Source: Orthonyx spaldingii
Lineage: Eukaryota > Chordata > Aves > Passeriformes > Orthonychidae
Assembly (NCBI GenBank): GCA_013397795.1
Contig: VZTJ01005469.1
Location: forward strand, 80,740 to 144,739
DNA: 64,000 nt
Reading direction: 5' to 3'
A program made the position numbers and the translations under genes. The notes beneath the pieces were generated by a model. It saw nothing but the letters and a program-made list of their open reading frames with translations, did not search any database and was not told where the DNA came from. This document shows, piece by piece, positions 22,001 to 36,807 of this stretch (positions are counted from its first letter, which is position 1; every line of letters starts with the position of its first letter).

Positions 22001-25000
22001 TAATTATTATTGTCTAAGCAAAACCACAGACTCAATTTCCTGGACATGAAAGGACATATAGTCTAAACAAGCATCATAATCAAAAAGACAGAGTATGTAC
22101 ACCATCCAAATGGGACTGAATATTTGCACAATTGCATGCCGCCCTTGAGAAATTCTCTGGGTAACAACTGGAAGGGAAGACGCAAAGAAATTCAGCATGA
22201 TCTGCAGACTTTTATTTCTGGACATGGAATAGTATTTAATATTTCCTGGCACAGGCTCCCCTATGCAAAGCCTTCAAGCTCTGAAATGAACTGCCTTCCA
22301 CCAGCAATCTGTACATCGTCCCATCATTCTTCACACTCCTGCAGGAATGCACATTCACTGGCCAAACAGTGCCCATATCAGCAACCTGACGCCTTAAACA
22401 TATTCAGTGCCTGCCCTTTGTTTGGCTGATGGGAAAGAAGCAAGTTAAACTGGAGAGGTCAAGCGGAAATTACTGAACAGAGTGAGCTATATTGCAGACA
22501 CCAAGTACAGCAGGATATGAGTTCTCAAGCTACAAGAAAACTGGGTCAAAAGGGTCTGAAACAGAAGCTGTTAAGCAAAGTGAGAAACCAAGGTTGTTAT
22601 TTCAAAGAGGGTCCATGAGGCAATTTTGTTCTGTGGCCAGGATATACTTTGCTTTTGGCTCTACTCAAGACCAAAGGCAGTTTTGAACTATAAGACAGCA
22701 GAGGTTGTATAAAGCAGATGCAAGCTGCATTGGAAGCAGTAGCCATGTACAAAAGCAAGAAGGTGAGCAGGAAAAAGCAAAAACAACAATCCTGGTAAAG
22801 TGAAGAAATTATATCGCATGCTTTCACAGATAGGCAAGGACAGCATTGAAAATCTTCCAAACTCACAAATATGTAAAACCGCACATACAGAACTTTTAAC
22901 CTTACACGGATTTCATGCATATTGTCCTCTTAGGTCACAACATCTCAACTTCCAGCCTGTCCACACAATGACTAAACCTAATTCCTCAAAGGAAGAGCAA
23001 TAAAACCAGCAGTGGCTCCATCCTCCTCAGAGAAGGATGCTAGGAGGACAGTACTTAAAAGGACCCCTGTAATACCCTTTGGTAGGCATTTCAGAACTTA
23101 CAAAGGCATTGCTTTGTGATCCTGGGCAGCTTGTGGTCCTTCATTGCAATGTGTTCAGAGCACGCAGCACTGAGTGTGGAGACAAGGAACCTTGCAAAAA
23201 GAGATGCATGGCAGGTGTGAACACTACTAAGACAACCCATGCTTTCCCTGGTGGAATGAAGACAGAAAAAGCATTTCAGTCCAGGACTGCATGAACTGGA
23301 GTAAGACGATGGCAGAATCCTGCACTGAAAAATTTACCTGAAAATTTGTACGGAAATACAAAGGGCCTGGTGGTTTTACTAGAAGCCTTAGCTAGTTATC
23401 CCAAAATTATCTGTCTTTACGTCTTGGAAAAAAACAAACCAACACTTGTGAACAGGGATTGAAGTGACATCCTACTGTAATAGCAGCTCCTTATAAAGAG
23501 GATGTGCCAGGTTGAGCAGAGACCATAAGGGAGAGAATAACAAAGGTAATTCACATCCTGTCTTGCTTCCATGACAGCTGAGCCCTGCGCACAGAAAGGC
23601 TTCTGGAGCTTCCTGCTCTGCTCCTTGTATGCAGTGGAAATGCTGCTTTTGTTGTATGCTACATCATTATGTTACAGTTGGAGAAAGAATAAAAAAATAA
23701 GCCCTTTTTGTACTTGCCTATAAATGGCCAGGTCATGAAAGAAATAAATAGCAATAAATTATGAGATCCCACTCAAACTGCACTCTCTGTAAGCACAGAG
23801 TATTCCCAGGTAAGCAGCCACTTGCCCATTTAATTAATTCCTTTCTTTTTAATTAAATATACTTTAGTCATCTAAAAAGCCAATATGGAACAGCCTGCTT
23901 TTGGGAGCCAGCATGTTCTGTAACCGTGGCAAGTTCTCAGAGTCAGGCTGATGGTGCAAGGCATGAAATGCACATTTAAGTTATATAAGCAACTTTCACT
24001 AGAGAATACATAAAATGTCCAAATCTGGTACTATGCCTTATGTTCCTCTGCTTCAGAGTTTGAAAGTTAAAAACTGCTGCAAAACTCCAGAAAGTTTTCA
24101 GTCACAGAGGTACAATCTACATGCTCTGAGCTTTAGATATTTCAGAAGCCTTTTAAGATGAAAGGTGATTTGAGAATGTTTAAAGGATTCATTTTTTAAT
24201 TTAATTTCTTTAATTTTAGCATTCCTGGAGTTTGGAAAGTTAGGTAGATTCCACAGTTTTAAGAGTTGGGTTTTTTTAGTTCTAAGGTAAAATAACTTGA
24301 CATTCACAAAAAAGGCAGTTTACAAATATAATCACATGTGCTTTCCTTTACCACGGACATATGATTAAACTTGCTGCCAGCAAAATGGCTGCTAAATGCT
24401 GAGAAGGTTTGCAATCAGCCTGCAATGTAAAAATCTACACCCCCTCCATCCAAGTTTACATGGCATAGTACTACATAAAGAGATAACATAATCATTGAGC
24501 AGAAAGCAATGACGTGAAATAAATGCAGTGAATATTTGCTTATCCAGCCACTAAATAAGGAAAATACAACCTAGATTGAGTGAGACAAAAATGGAGAGTC
24601 CTCATTTTTCATATGATACAAACTATTATCACAATCTTGCTTAGAAAGCCATGTGGACAAGTTGAAGTTACAGTGTGGTGGAAGGAGAGCACAAGCACAC
24701 TCGTGCTGTGCCACATCATATTCGTTGCTCTGTAAAGGCACGTTAGCTCATTTCTTGCAGCACTTGTGAAAGCAGGAGAAAAAATAGATGAGGGTGGGGC
24801 AAGCAGTGAATTTGAAATATAGAAACAGAGCAAGACTCCAGTCTCTTCTTCAAATTTCAAAGGCATCCTCATTTGCATATGCATATATGAAAACTGAAAG
24901 TGCAAGTTTACTTCTGCCCTTTTAGATGTGATATTGTACAAACTCGTAATGGGCCCACAGTCTGAAGAGACACAACCTGGAGTCAAGCCATCTCTGAAAC

Positions 25001-25807
25001 ACCAGCAGAATGAAACTTGTGCAGGGATAAAGCAGCCAAGATCAGTACATAGCAGCAGGTCAGCCCCTCAGCCTGGGCTGAGGTGCTTGTACTTCAGAGA
25101 CCATAAAAATAGAAAGTGGCAGGTTTTTAAGAAAGCACCAACATCCTGTACTGCTGCAGGTTAATGATATTCTGTTAAAGCCATATGGATCAGTGTCATG
25201 CAGACACCAAGGATGAAGGAGAAGAGGACAAGGTGATGAAGCAAACCAAGACAACAGAGTGAGAAAGCTAAGGAAGAGAAGGAGGGTGGCTGCATCTCCG
25301 CTGGTCTCTGTGACTATTGCAGACAGGAAGTCATACTGAAAATGGGAATTTAATATGCCCACACCCAAGGCCCAGGTGGAAACACTGGTTCCAGTGTCTG
25401 CTCCCCACAGGGATTCCCTATCTTACACAAAGTAAAGCACAAATTAAGCTCTGGCTGAGCAGCCCGTAATCCAAAACTGATCCCTCAGCTATTCCTCTGG
25501 GCACCAGCCACCTTTTTTGCCTGATGCCAGACCCTGGGTAATGCAGCATCAGCTCCTTATAGCCCTTCACCTTGGTACAGAAGACCCCGGCTGCTACTTG
25601 TGCTGGGGTGAGTGCTGTGTGGGGAGGAGGCTGGCAGGAATAGCTTTGCAGCCCACCTTGAACCAGAGGCATATCCATACAGAGGCACCAGAGTCAGACA
25701 GCACTTCAGGTCAGGTGAGGCACCCCTCTAAGAAGGCTTCAGGTTATATGCAAAACCTTGTCATCATTTATGCAGGCATTTAAGAATGCAGAGAAGAGGA
25801 TGGTCTG
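16010..25807. other. Intergenic, nothing recognised
   Basis: Almost 10 kb of AT-rich sequence. Open frames are short, overlapping and without known motifs. The only clear feature is a run of 19 A at 18422-18440. Confidence 0.5.
18422..18440. repeat. Poly(A) run (19 A)
   Basis: An uninterrupted run of 19 A preceded by ctaaatgg and followed by gattggcgg. I see no retroposed gene body to its left that would make it a retroposition tail. Confidence 0.9.
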
Positions 25808-26320
25808 CATGCTGGTTTTGGCTTGGGTAGAGTTAATTTTCTTCATGGTGGCTGGTATGGGGCTGTGTTTTGGATTTGTGATGAACACAGGGTTGATAAC
25901 ACAGGAATTCTTTTATTACTGTTGTGCAGGGCTTACACAGAGCCAAGGCCTTTGCTGCTCCTCACCCACCCCACCAGTGAGGAGGTGGGAGGAAGGAGGC
26001 TGCACAAGGAACTGTGCTGGGACAGCTGACCCCAAATGACCCAAGAGATATCCCATACCATATGGTGCCATGCTTGGCATATGGATCTGGATAAGAAGAA
26101 GAAGGAAGGAGAAGAAGTTCAGAGTCATCCTTACACATGATGGGGCCCTGTTCTCCTGGAGATGGCTGAACACCTGCCTGCCTATGGAAAGCAATGAATG
26201 AATTCCTTGTTTTGCTTTGTTTGTGTGTGTGCCTTTTACTTTCCCCATTAAACTGCCTTTATCTCAACTCATGGGTTTTTTCACTCTAACCCTTCCAATT
26301 CACTTCCTCATCCCACTCTG
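25808..26320 (+). mobile_element. ERVL-like LTR, copy D (3'-truncated)
   Basis: The copy begins tgctggttttggcttgggtagagttaattttcttc and carries the family blocks up to ttcctcatcccactctg. It stops before the terminal ggctggggttaaac block seen in copies A and B. Its central part is closest to copy B (shared agagatatcccataccatatggtgccatgctt), suggesting the same subfamily. Confidence 0.88.
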
Positions 26321-29300
26321 AAGAATGTCAGTTTGCCCAGTTACACATGTGGAATGAAACCTGTTTTCCTAATGCTTTAACTTGCTCTCTACACTCCATG
26401 CCACGTCTTGGAAGCCAATGGGCTTGGAGGAAGCAATGTTTCAATGTGACAGCCTTTCCCCAGGAAGGATGTGTACTGAATGTGTCCGCCTACAGACTGA
26501 ACTCACGTGAAATGTGAGCTGGCTGACTCTGGTAGCACATGCAGGAAAGGCCATGCCACCTCCCTGTTGCATCCTTTACTCAGTGCTTCCTGTCATGGTC
26601 AGAGGATGCCAATGTCACAACTGGAAGGGGGGTCTGGTACGATAACAGCTACACATGACAGCCATGCAGGAAGGAAGCTGTAAATTGGCACTGAGTGAAA
26701 CCTTGATGGACATCAGAGACAGACTGATATGGGACACCCGTCACTGAACAACCTCCTTCCCAGAGCTACTCCACCTGCCAAAGCCAGCCAAACCCAGAAG
26801 CTGCCAGCTGAAATTCTATCCCTCAAGCAATGCAAGCTGCATTGAGCTCCTTGTAGGCTGAAAGGTAAATGCATCCACAGGTGCAGATGAGACAGAAGTG
26901 TGGATTGTCCTGTCTCACAGCACCTCCACAAAAAAATTTGTCCCCATTGTATCTTGCAGACCTGGATGCATATGTTGGGAGTTGACACAACTGGAAATCC
27001 TACAGTATGTCCAAAAGGATCCCTGAAGGTGAAACAGCAAAGCACATGGTAGAGAAACTGCCCCCTTCTGATCCTTGTCATATTCAGCTTTTTTTCATGA
27101 GACCCTCTCTCTTTGCAGCCCTGCTGCTGTTAGCTGCTCTTCCAGCAGTGCAGAGGTCTCCCCAAGAAGATGGTGTAGCCAGGGGTTACCTTTGGACCTC
27201 ACATTGCTTTTGAGCTGAACTACAGAAAGAAGAGGCCATTGCTTTCAACCCTGGTGTTGAAACATCCTCACTACAACAGTGATTATGACAGGGGAAAGAT
27301 TTCTCAAGCTGGACAAGGCCTGGAAAGCTCTCTATTCAGAAGGTCTTAGGCTCTGATGTGACAGCTGGCTCCAGTCTGACAACAAGGGTCAGACTTGAGC
27401 ACTGCAGCTGATTTTACAAACCACAGGAGTCAAACCAGATCATTAGAGCTAGGAACCAGTGGACGTAAAAGCAACATGCTCTTGCTGCAATGACTGGACT
27501 GAGACCTGGTCAAAAAAACAGATGTAAAAACACATTCAAAAGAAAAAGCAGAACAGGCACCACTGTAGCTATGGGCTTTCCATCTCCACTAGCTCTCTGA
27601 GATTCTAAACTTTTCTTTCACTACGGCTAGACATCAGCCAGCGTAGCTGTCACAGGCCTGTTAAGCAATCAGGAAGTAAGGCATTACCTCGGTGGGGGTG
27701 TCTTCTCAGGTATTCAAACCATGTGCCATGTGAGTACAGCCTGCCAGCACACCTGGCACATCCCCTGCTCTGAGAGCCTCCCCACCTATGGTCGTTCAAA
27801 ATCCAGGAGTGAATTTAACCAGCGGGACAAAGAAGGATGATCAAGATTAGCGGGTCTAGGAAGACCATGATAAAAGTATGTGTAACCAGTGTGCTTTTTC
27901 GTGGAGGACTGTGAGCACTGGAATCATTCAGGCTCCACATCGGAGTGGTGTGAGGGAATCAGGTCGTGCACCACTGAGATGTGTTTGTCATTGGGGGGAA
28001 GTACAACAGCTGTTTAGCCATGTACAGTAGCAACATGTAACAGTTTTATGCTAAGAGTGCCTGAATTAATTGGACCTTTGGGAGAATTGGGGAAGGCAAA
28101 GTGTAATTACTTGAGCTGGAACTTATCCAACCTGAAAAAAACCCAGGTTATTCCTGGAAAAAATTACTATGTGAACTTCCATAGCGAAATCCATTGTTCA
28201 AAAGGACCTCGTATGCTGGGTTGATATGTGCTATTAAAAGCTATCCAGTGCTGTAAAGAAACAGGTCAAACACACTTTTCAAATATAAGATAATTGCAAG
28301 GGGTTAATCCCATGTAGGCAGGTCTGATCAGTGAAAAATGCGAATCAATATATACCAATTGGCTTTATCAGAGCAACAGAACTCCTGACACTGATTTATA
28401 AATGCTGCATGCCTGGCTAAGGTGTGCTTATTAGTTTGTTTACAACATGAGACAGTTATTTAAAATAAAATACATAAGCATTAATTTTTTTCATTCCTCT
28501 GGTCACCCTGAAGGCAGCTGTCATGTTGTGTATGCTCAGCAGCCTATTGAGAAGTGACCTAGAGTTAATGTCAGACTGTGAGCTACTGAGCAGCCACAAT
28601 TGTCTATCATTGGGCAAATTTGGACCAGATTTGATTGCTTTCTTATTTAAATTGAGTTAGTTAAAGAGATGTGAAGGTAATGGATGAAGTTAAACTACTA
28701 TTAGGCTAGTAAGTAATTTAACAAGTACAAACCAGGCAAGTGAAGCAGGCTGAACTGATCATGCTTTTGTGTTTAGACAAAGAGAAACATGCCCAAACTC
28801 AGTCCTGAGACTTACTTTTCAGTGGCAGGGTCTCTGCAGACAACCCACCTGGAGCACGTGGTACGTCCGTTATGGAGCTGTCTGTGCAATCCTGTGTGAA
28901 CTACGAGCTGTCTGAGCTCTGTGCGCTGTCTGAGAGTCCATCGGCTGCCTGGCACATGCCGACAGGACAGGCTGGCGCTGAACCTCCTGCCAGAAGCCGC
29001 CTGGGATCGGATGCATCTTGTGTGCTGCAGACAAGCCCTGGGGTCTTGTCATCCTGTTCAGAAATGAATGCAATGGCAAAGAGCAGTTTAGGGCATGTTC
29101 TCACTGGAGGAGGCTCAGGTAGCAAGAGGACATCTTCCAGGACACAGTGTCCCACATCTAAGACGAGTGGGACATTTTTATTATTATTAGAAAGCTACGA
29201 TATATGTTTGCAAGCTTCCACTGGATCTGTTTACACTTGCTTTGTGGAACTAAAAGTCTGATACTATTCATACTGGCTTTTTTGTCAGATGCTTTTGACA

Positions 29301-32300
29301 AGCACAAACCTGACAATTACAATCTTTATTTAACAAAGGAAAAAGCAAAATTTGCAAAAAGGATACTAAAATTTTTCTTGCACATTCCCACATATTCATT
29401 TACAGACTTGGGTGAGCACAGTACAATCTTTTAGATATCATGTGCCTATGGATAGCTGGAATTCATGGAACTCTGTTATCAATTAATTACAGTTTTGCTT
29501 GGTTAGTGAAAGTTGGGTATTCCATTTGACACTTCTGTCTCGGATGTACATTTAAGAACTTGATCCAGTTAATACACATTTAAGATTTTATCCAGTAAAA
29601 ATCTCCCTGGGACATATGGATTGACAAAGCTGATGACACTGTCCCAAAATTGGCTCTGAAGTGACAGTGGGCAGCTGTTACACAACTCAATGCTGAAAGC
29701 TGATCTGGTTTCATCTGCAGGCAGCCATGGAATTGCCTGCCCTCCAAACATTTCAGCAGAAAGAAAGAGGGATCCCAGCCAAAGGAAATGAGAAAGTGAT
29801 AGGCATAAAAAGTGGAATCAGCTCAAATGCCACAGAGGGTGATGGAATAACTCTAAACACAGGCACAGCTTTGCTCTCAGAAGAGGCTTAGCACTGTCTT
29901 CCTAGGGCTAGCTTTCACACACTCATTTTGGCTCACTCTTAAAGGAGAAATGAAGTGTTTAAAGGCATTTCAGGAATACCAGAACAAATTCAGTGCTAAC
30001 ATGACAGGGGAAATAGCTACCACCAGCAAAACATTTGCTCTGCTAGCACAGTCATACTGCTGCATTTCATTCCTTTTCTCTAAGTACATTTGAGACACAC
30101 TCCAGAAATAAAAATTCCAGGGGAAGACAGAGAAATTATCTCAACACGCCCCCTCTACCAAGTCTCCTAGGAAAAAAATAAAAAATAGTGGAAGTTCAAT
30201 GCTGGGTTCTGTATCACCAATGGCTACAGGGACTAGAAATGCACGGCTGCAACCATGGAGGTAAACTTAGCTCAACTCGATCTAGTAGGAACTATTTTCC
30301 AAACTCAGGGCTAAATATATGATGATGAGAGAAATTGCTACAGCACATTCCTCTGACAGGACACCAGCTCCTGTCTCAGATGATTACCAGTTGTGAGAAC
30401 AGGCATCATCCAAAGAGGAAGCATAATATATGCCTTTTCCCCCCACCCAAAGAGTAGGGGGAGGGACTTAATTTCTCATGAAGCTATAATGTTATAATGG
30501 CTTTGTCCACTAATCTGGGAGAGTAATACCCTGGTCTCCTGAGGTTTTAGTAAAATTTCCATTAAATGTAACAGGATAAGGACAGGGCCTTTGATCACAG
30601 AGGATGAATCTGTCAAATAAATGTTGCTGAGAAATTTTTTATCCAGTCTCTGTCCCTCTGACTGATTATATGTTTTGCAGCTAGCACCTGAACAGGAAAT
30701 GTGAAAAAGATCCTGACAGGGAGACAGGGTCTGAATGAATGCTAAAACACCACTAGAAGCTTTGCTTGTTGAAAACAGCAACTCTGCAAAAAGCCATGAG
30801 ATAACATGGCAGCTGGTGGCTCCCCTTGGCCTAACAGGGTAGGCTTTAGAACAGGAATTCACAATAGGAAACCCAGTGCCCTCACTAGAGACATAGGCTC
30901 ATATAGTTTAAACCCAAGGACTACTCACCTCATGGGCTGTTTCCAGTGTGTTTAACAGGAGACCATCTATCCCTGAGGATAGCCTTGTCCCTGAAGGGAG
31001 CTAGGAGTATAGAAGAAACCGAGTGCAGCACCTGGGACCCAGACCAAGGGAGTACCTAGCAATCAATGACACACATTTGGTGAGAGTCTGAAAACTTGAA
31101 ACTGCACAATCAGATACAATGTGGTGTTCAGCTGGGGCTGAACAAGCCTCTGCAAGTAAATATGCAGCACATTGGGTTGTGGTCACTTGGCGTTCAGATG
31201 TAGCTCATCCACAAGATCTTGTCTTAGTCTCATGGTCCCATGAAGAATTTCTGCTTCAGAAAATTATCAGCAGACATCAGGTCAGCTTCAGAAGCCAGAC
31301 AGACTCTCAGGTACTGCAACATGCCCAAGTACCCATCTGTTAATACACCAAAACACAAAGGACATGTGAGGTTACAGCCTGGGGGCTCTTGCACACAATA
31401 TCCTTAGAAACCACACAATATTCTTGGAAACAGATATTTAATAGTAAATAAAAGAGTACAAAAAAAATTATAACCTGATAGTTTCTAAAGGAATGACAAC
31501 TGCAGCTCATCCAGTTGCACCCAGCAGTTGACATGAGCACCCTGATAGACAAAATTATTTTTCTGTCAGGCTGAGCCCTGCCAAGGGAGTAGCATGCCAG
31601 GTAGGAATCAGCAGAGCAGTGTCAGTGACCTCAGGAAGCCACCATGAAATGCTCAGAGGACCAGCCAGAAAAGGACAGCAGGACTAACTCCATCAGTGTG
31701 ACACAGGCTGCTTATATAAAGTTACTCCTCAGGAAAAAAAAGCTCTAGAAGCCCCCTGCTTAATAGAGTCCTTGGAGGCTTTTGGCAGGAAGAAATACAG
31801 GCTGATAGCACTGAGCCAGTATTCACCTGTGAGGAGACCAGCCCTGTGAGTCAAGAGCACATTTTGTCACACAGCTATGGCAGAAGCATCTGCTGGGGGA
31901 AGTGCACAGTGTGCATTTCAGAGGCAATTGCATTCAGTCCCTTCTGCCTTCTGGCTGTCAGCACTCAGCTTCAAGAGAGCTACTGGGCACTGCAGCTGCC
32001 CTATGTTCCATGGTGCCTTCAGTCTCAGGAAGCAGGTCACCAGCATCCCAGTGTTCAGCCATGGGGGAAATCATCAACAGCCTGAAGGATTAGTAGGCAG
32101 AGGGCAGATAGCTACAGCAAATGAAGTCACTCTTGATATTCACTGTAGCTGCTTGCATCCAAAAAGGGTCAGACAGGACTGGGAAGGAAGTGTTTACACA
32201 CCGCCAGCCTGCAACAAGGGATAAAAATCATAATGTGTGTGGCTTTGTGGAGCCTCTACAGCATATCTCTGTTGCCATGAAACAGGGGAAATATTCCAAA

Positions 32301-35300
32301 TTCTGGTCACATAGAATATCTGAGAGTGGGGGAGAGTGAGGCAAGAATTGCAAACAATTAGGTGCTGAGAAATGCAAACTGATAATGCCACTAATAATTT
32401 TAGTTTTCACTTCCTATGTATTAGCCTAGACAAGAATCTAGGGATTTTAGTTTGGGACAGCATTTTAGAAAGAAAAGCATGGAAACATTCCTCTTCATCA
32501 ACAAGCAATGATCTGTGTGCGTCTAAGCAGGTGGCTCTGAGCAGATGACTTGTAGGGAGGCATTCCAAGTTTAAGCAATTTCTCGAGTAAAGTTATATAT
32601 CCAAATCCACAAGTGAATTTCAACCAAACTTGGAAGCAAAATTAACCTCTGAGGCTTTAACCTAAGTTTCTGATGGTGTTTGAAAACAGGGAACTGGTTA
32701 GTATCCACTCAGGAAAAAAGAAAATATATTAGATGTTCAAATATTCATTTCAAAGAAATCTTCGCAATTAATTCTAGTGATAACAAAAAACCTGATCTCA
32801 GTCATGTGGAGAACTGTACCCTGCTGAAAATCACACAGAGTATTTAGCTGTTGCTGTGGCACCACCCTATTCCCTCAGCAAGGCCTTTCAGCTCATGTTC
32901 TTTGCTCTCCTTCCCTGTCCAGAGCCCCAGTCTCCTTTCCAAGCTGTGCAATCATATCCTATGTAAGGCCCAACCAGCCATCTTTTCTGTCATCCTCTCA
33001 CTCTTGATTTGGAGTCAAATATTTCACCCTCACAATGGTAATTTGTAAACATGAGGCAGTGTAGAGACAGTAAGGGAAGGTAAAATCCTCCTGCACATTT
33101 TTCCATTAGGACAGATTATGCGGAGAAAACCAAGTTGCTTCTGGGTTCATTTTCAACCCATCCCTGCTTTGGTCCAGACTACATCTGGCACTCCTGCAGG
33201 CTCCTAAAGACAAACTGTGTTTGTGCAGTTGTTAGGTAGGGTTAAGCTGAACATTTGAAAGTTAAGGTAGAAAGGAAGGACACTCCTTCCTGCCATATGA
33301 GGGATGTAGGGCCCCTATCTGATTCTCTTAGGCTTTGTGGAAGATCCTGTGAAAGCCTTGGAGTTGCACATGTATCAGTGTTTTCCACAGCCATAGATGC
33401 AGGGATCATTGGGCTAACAGGAAGTTGTGTTCCTCAGTCTTCACTGAGATACTGAAATAGACAACACTGATAATGAGCTGCACTTAGCACTCTTGGTGCT
33501 CAGCACCTCAAATGACTCTGATGGGCAAATCACATACAGGGGCATTAATCTGTTCTTAAGAACCAGCATTTACAAGGTCACCTTCAGTTTTCAAAACTTC
33601 TGGACTTAGGTTAAGGTAAGATCTGAGAACAAATGACATGACAGAAAATATCAGAAGAAAGCAAGCATTTTGTCTTGATAAAATTAGTGCACTCTTTAGC
33701 AAAATTGTCTTGACTTTTGGTGGCTGGGAACTCAAAATGTCTATTAAAGTTCCTGCTGTTTGCCACACAAATTAATCTAATGAGTTGCCTCTGAAATAAA
33801 CCATTAGAATAGCCCTTGTTAAATTGTATCAAAGTAAATGGTTATCTAAAATAGACACCACAGGGAGGTTCTTAATTAGTCTGTTGTCAGCTGGGACTGG
33901 AAATGCTTGTTGGCAGCATGAGGCTAATTAATTACTCGTCCTGCCACATTGCAGCTTCCTGTCAAAGCACAAGGTACGATTCAAAACACACCAATGGCTG
34001 GTTGCTCCTTTTCAGAGACCAAGACAGCAGCAAAGGAGGGTTCTGGATTAGCCTGTGCTCACTTTCCATAGCGAGGTGGGTTGAGGGGGTGTCCAAGCCA
34101 GGTGACTGTGCCAGGGATAAGGTGTCTGTCTAGACGAGGAGTCTCTGATGCCCATGTTCTATGGCTTCAACTGAATATTGTTTCCTGGATGGAAAATGAA
34201 AATGAGTCTTGGAAGGAGGCCATTTCGTATCAACTGGAAGCCCCAAGGATGTGCTTACCCAAGGGTCTTTATCCTGTGTCAGGGTGACACTGCACAAGTT
34301 GTGCCCTTCTGCTTGTGGTGCGGCAGCCAGAGAAGCAGGAAGCATGCTGGCTTCTCCTTTAGCAGCGTCTTCACCTGCAGGTCTTGGGGCTAGACCTCTG
34401 ACATCTGTCCTGCTGTAACAGGGCTTCTGGGAGTAGGCCAGCTAAAGAGACAGTGTCCACACACCCCGGTGACCCAAAATGTCCTTAGAGTCTGAGGAAC
34501 TACTTGCACGTTGCAGGAAGGAGCAAAAAGTTACAAAATTTCTATTACCATGACTTCCCTACCACTATGCCAATAAAAACTGTATTCTTTGGTGGAAGTA
34601 ATTTAAACAGTTTGGCACACACTTTAGACAGTATTTCACAGCAACCTGCTGAGCAAGAAAGGAACCTGCTATATGTCTTCATGTCCTTCTTTGTAGGCTG
34701 GAGATCCCTTGACAGAGTACATAGGACACCTGATGCCTGATACTGAATGTAGAGATGGAGCCTCAACCAGGGAATGGCTGGTGATGGGCTGTGAAGGGCC
34801 AGCAATAGTAAACACATTGGGTAAATATTCGCTGGGACCCGCTGAACTCAGTATCTTTGGGATGTGGTAAGGAACATCCCTGCTCAAATGAAGCTGCCTC
34901 AAGTGGCCTTTGCTATCTCTGCTCCAGGTAGAGTGCAGCGGAAATGAGGGTGGGTAGATGAACAGGTCTGGCCCTTCTGAGCCCCGTGCTCAAGGCTTGG
35001 TTTGCACCAACCCCTCACTCCTGTGGGATGGCTGGAGACCTTCACGTGCTCTGCTCATCCTCTGCAACATATGTAGCTGTTTTTACAGCATCCTTCTCCG
35101 TTTCTTCAGTTCTACAGAAAGGGAATGAAAAGCAGTGTATTTACACCCACACTTGCAAACAGGAGCCATTTAATATCCCCTGATATCGGCATGCAAGGTT
35201 TTTACCAACTCTGAGTATTGCAAGCGCTCCAAGTGTACAGCAGTAAAAACTTTATTACACCTCTGCATCAAATGCCTTTGAAACACAAGAACACCCTACT

Positions 35301-36807
35301 ACACTGGAAGGCAGGTAAAGCAAATCCTCCCCTATCACTGTCCTTCACCATGTGTGGTTACACACCTCCTCATGTAGTAAACACCAGATCTGGTCTATCC
35401 ATAAAGCATTCACAGAGTTGTGCTCCCAGCACAATGAACACACAACCCTTTCTTTAAATACTGCTCCCTGATACAGTACAGTACCATGACTGACTCATGG
35501 TTGTTGTCATCTCACCACCTGCGATGGCTTAGTTAGATAATGGATACTTATGGGTGCAGCTTATGGGAAAAGGGAACAAGTCCATAGAGAGGAAATATTA
35601 CCACCTGTGAAGCAGTCTCCATAAGCTGCCCGATTAGTTGGTAGGGCACTAAGGTTAATCAGGTACACATTTAGCCACTCTCATGAGTGATGTCTGTACA
35701 AGTCAGTTCTTAATTTTTAGACAGCGGTGGCATGCAAGGGCCATGGTGATGCACATGCATTTTCCTTTGAACAACAGAACATCTGATTCTTCCCCACTCC
35801 ATCACAGAGGTGTTACAGCTACTACCCCTTCCTACCCATTCATTGCACTATCCATGGAGGAAAAGAGCAAGATCTTCCTAACAACTATTTCTGTGTATTC
35901 TTTCCCCAACTCCTCATGGAGGGTACCTGTGGGTACAAGCTCAAACAGTGTTTCCTCTGAAGGCAGTCTTCAGAAGCATGTTCACAACGTTGGAAGGAAA
36001 CCTGGACAGACTTCTGTCACTCCCTGACCTCGGTCTCTGGTGCACCCAAAAGCCAAATATAAAAAAAGGAAATTTCACAGTGTGTACATGCTTTGGTCTG
36101 ATCCCTAGCTGCTCTTATTGCTAGGTATCGATCACTGGGACAGCAGAGCTGACAGATACCTATCTCATAGCTCTCCACTCTCCCCTAGGTCTTTAGAGAG
36201 GCCCTGAAAGCTCTCCACAGTGGCCACCAGCAGCAACAAGCTGGGCTGAGGTGAGATGTCCCCCAGGGAGTGTCTGTGACCCCACAGCTGTTGGAGGGCA
36301 TTTTTTGAGAAACATCCTCTCAGATACTCAGCTTGCAGGGTGGCAGAGGGTGAAGTAGCAGGTTTTTCCTGAAGGCAGCAAGAGGTGGGGCTGCCAGGAA
36401 AATGCCTGAGAGTGAGGAGCTACCAATGGGACTCCAGCAAGCCACTCCTGGTACCTCCAGCCACGTGATGGCTGATGATCTGCTGCAGCAGATGGTGGAG
36501 GGAAGCCATCACCATTTGACAGGTATTGGACAGGCTGCCTCCTGAAAAAAAGTGGTTTTGATGTTATTCAAGACACAGCTGCCCTGTGACTTACGTGCAC
36601 ACTTCATGCCCTGCTGCACACTTTCCCCCAGAGAATTCCTGGTGTACCATGCAGATTTCACCCCCTTCAAAGAGAGCTACTTGCATCCCTATCTCCATAA
36701 AAAATGCTTCGCCTATCTCTCTTCAGTGCCCCTGCACACAGTGATGAAAGACTGCTTAGCCTGTGCATGTACACATGCTCACACTCATCCTTCATTTTCT
36801 CTGCCAT
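26321..36807. other. Intergenic, nothing recognised
   Basis: About 10.5 kb without a recognisable exon, RNA gene or repeat family. Many short frames occur on both strands, none with a known motif. Confidence 0.5.
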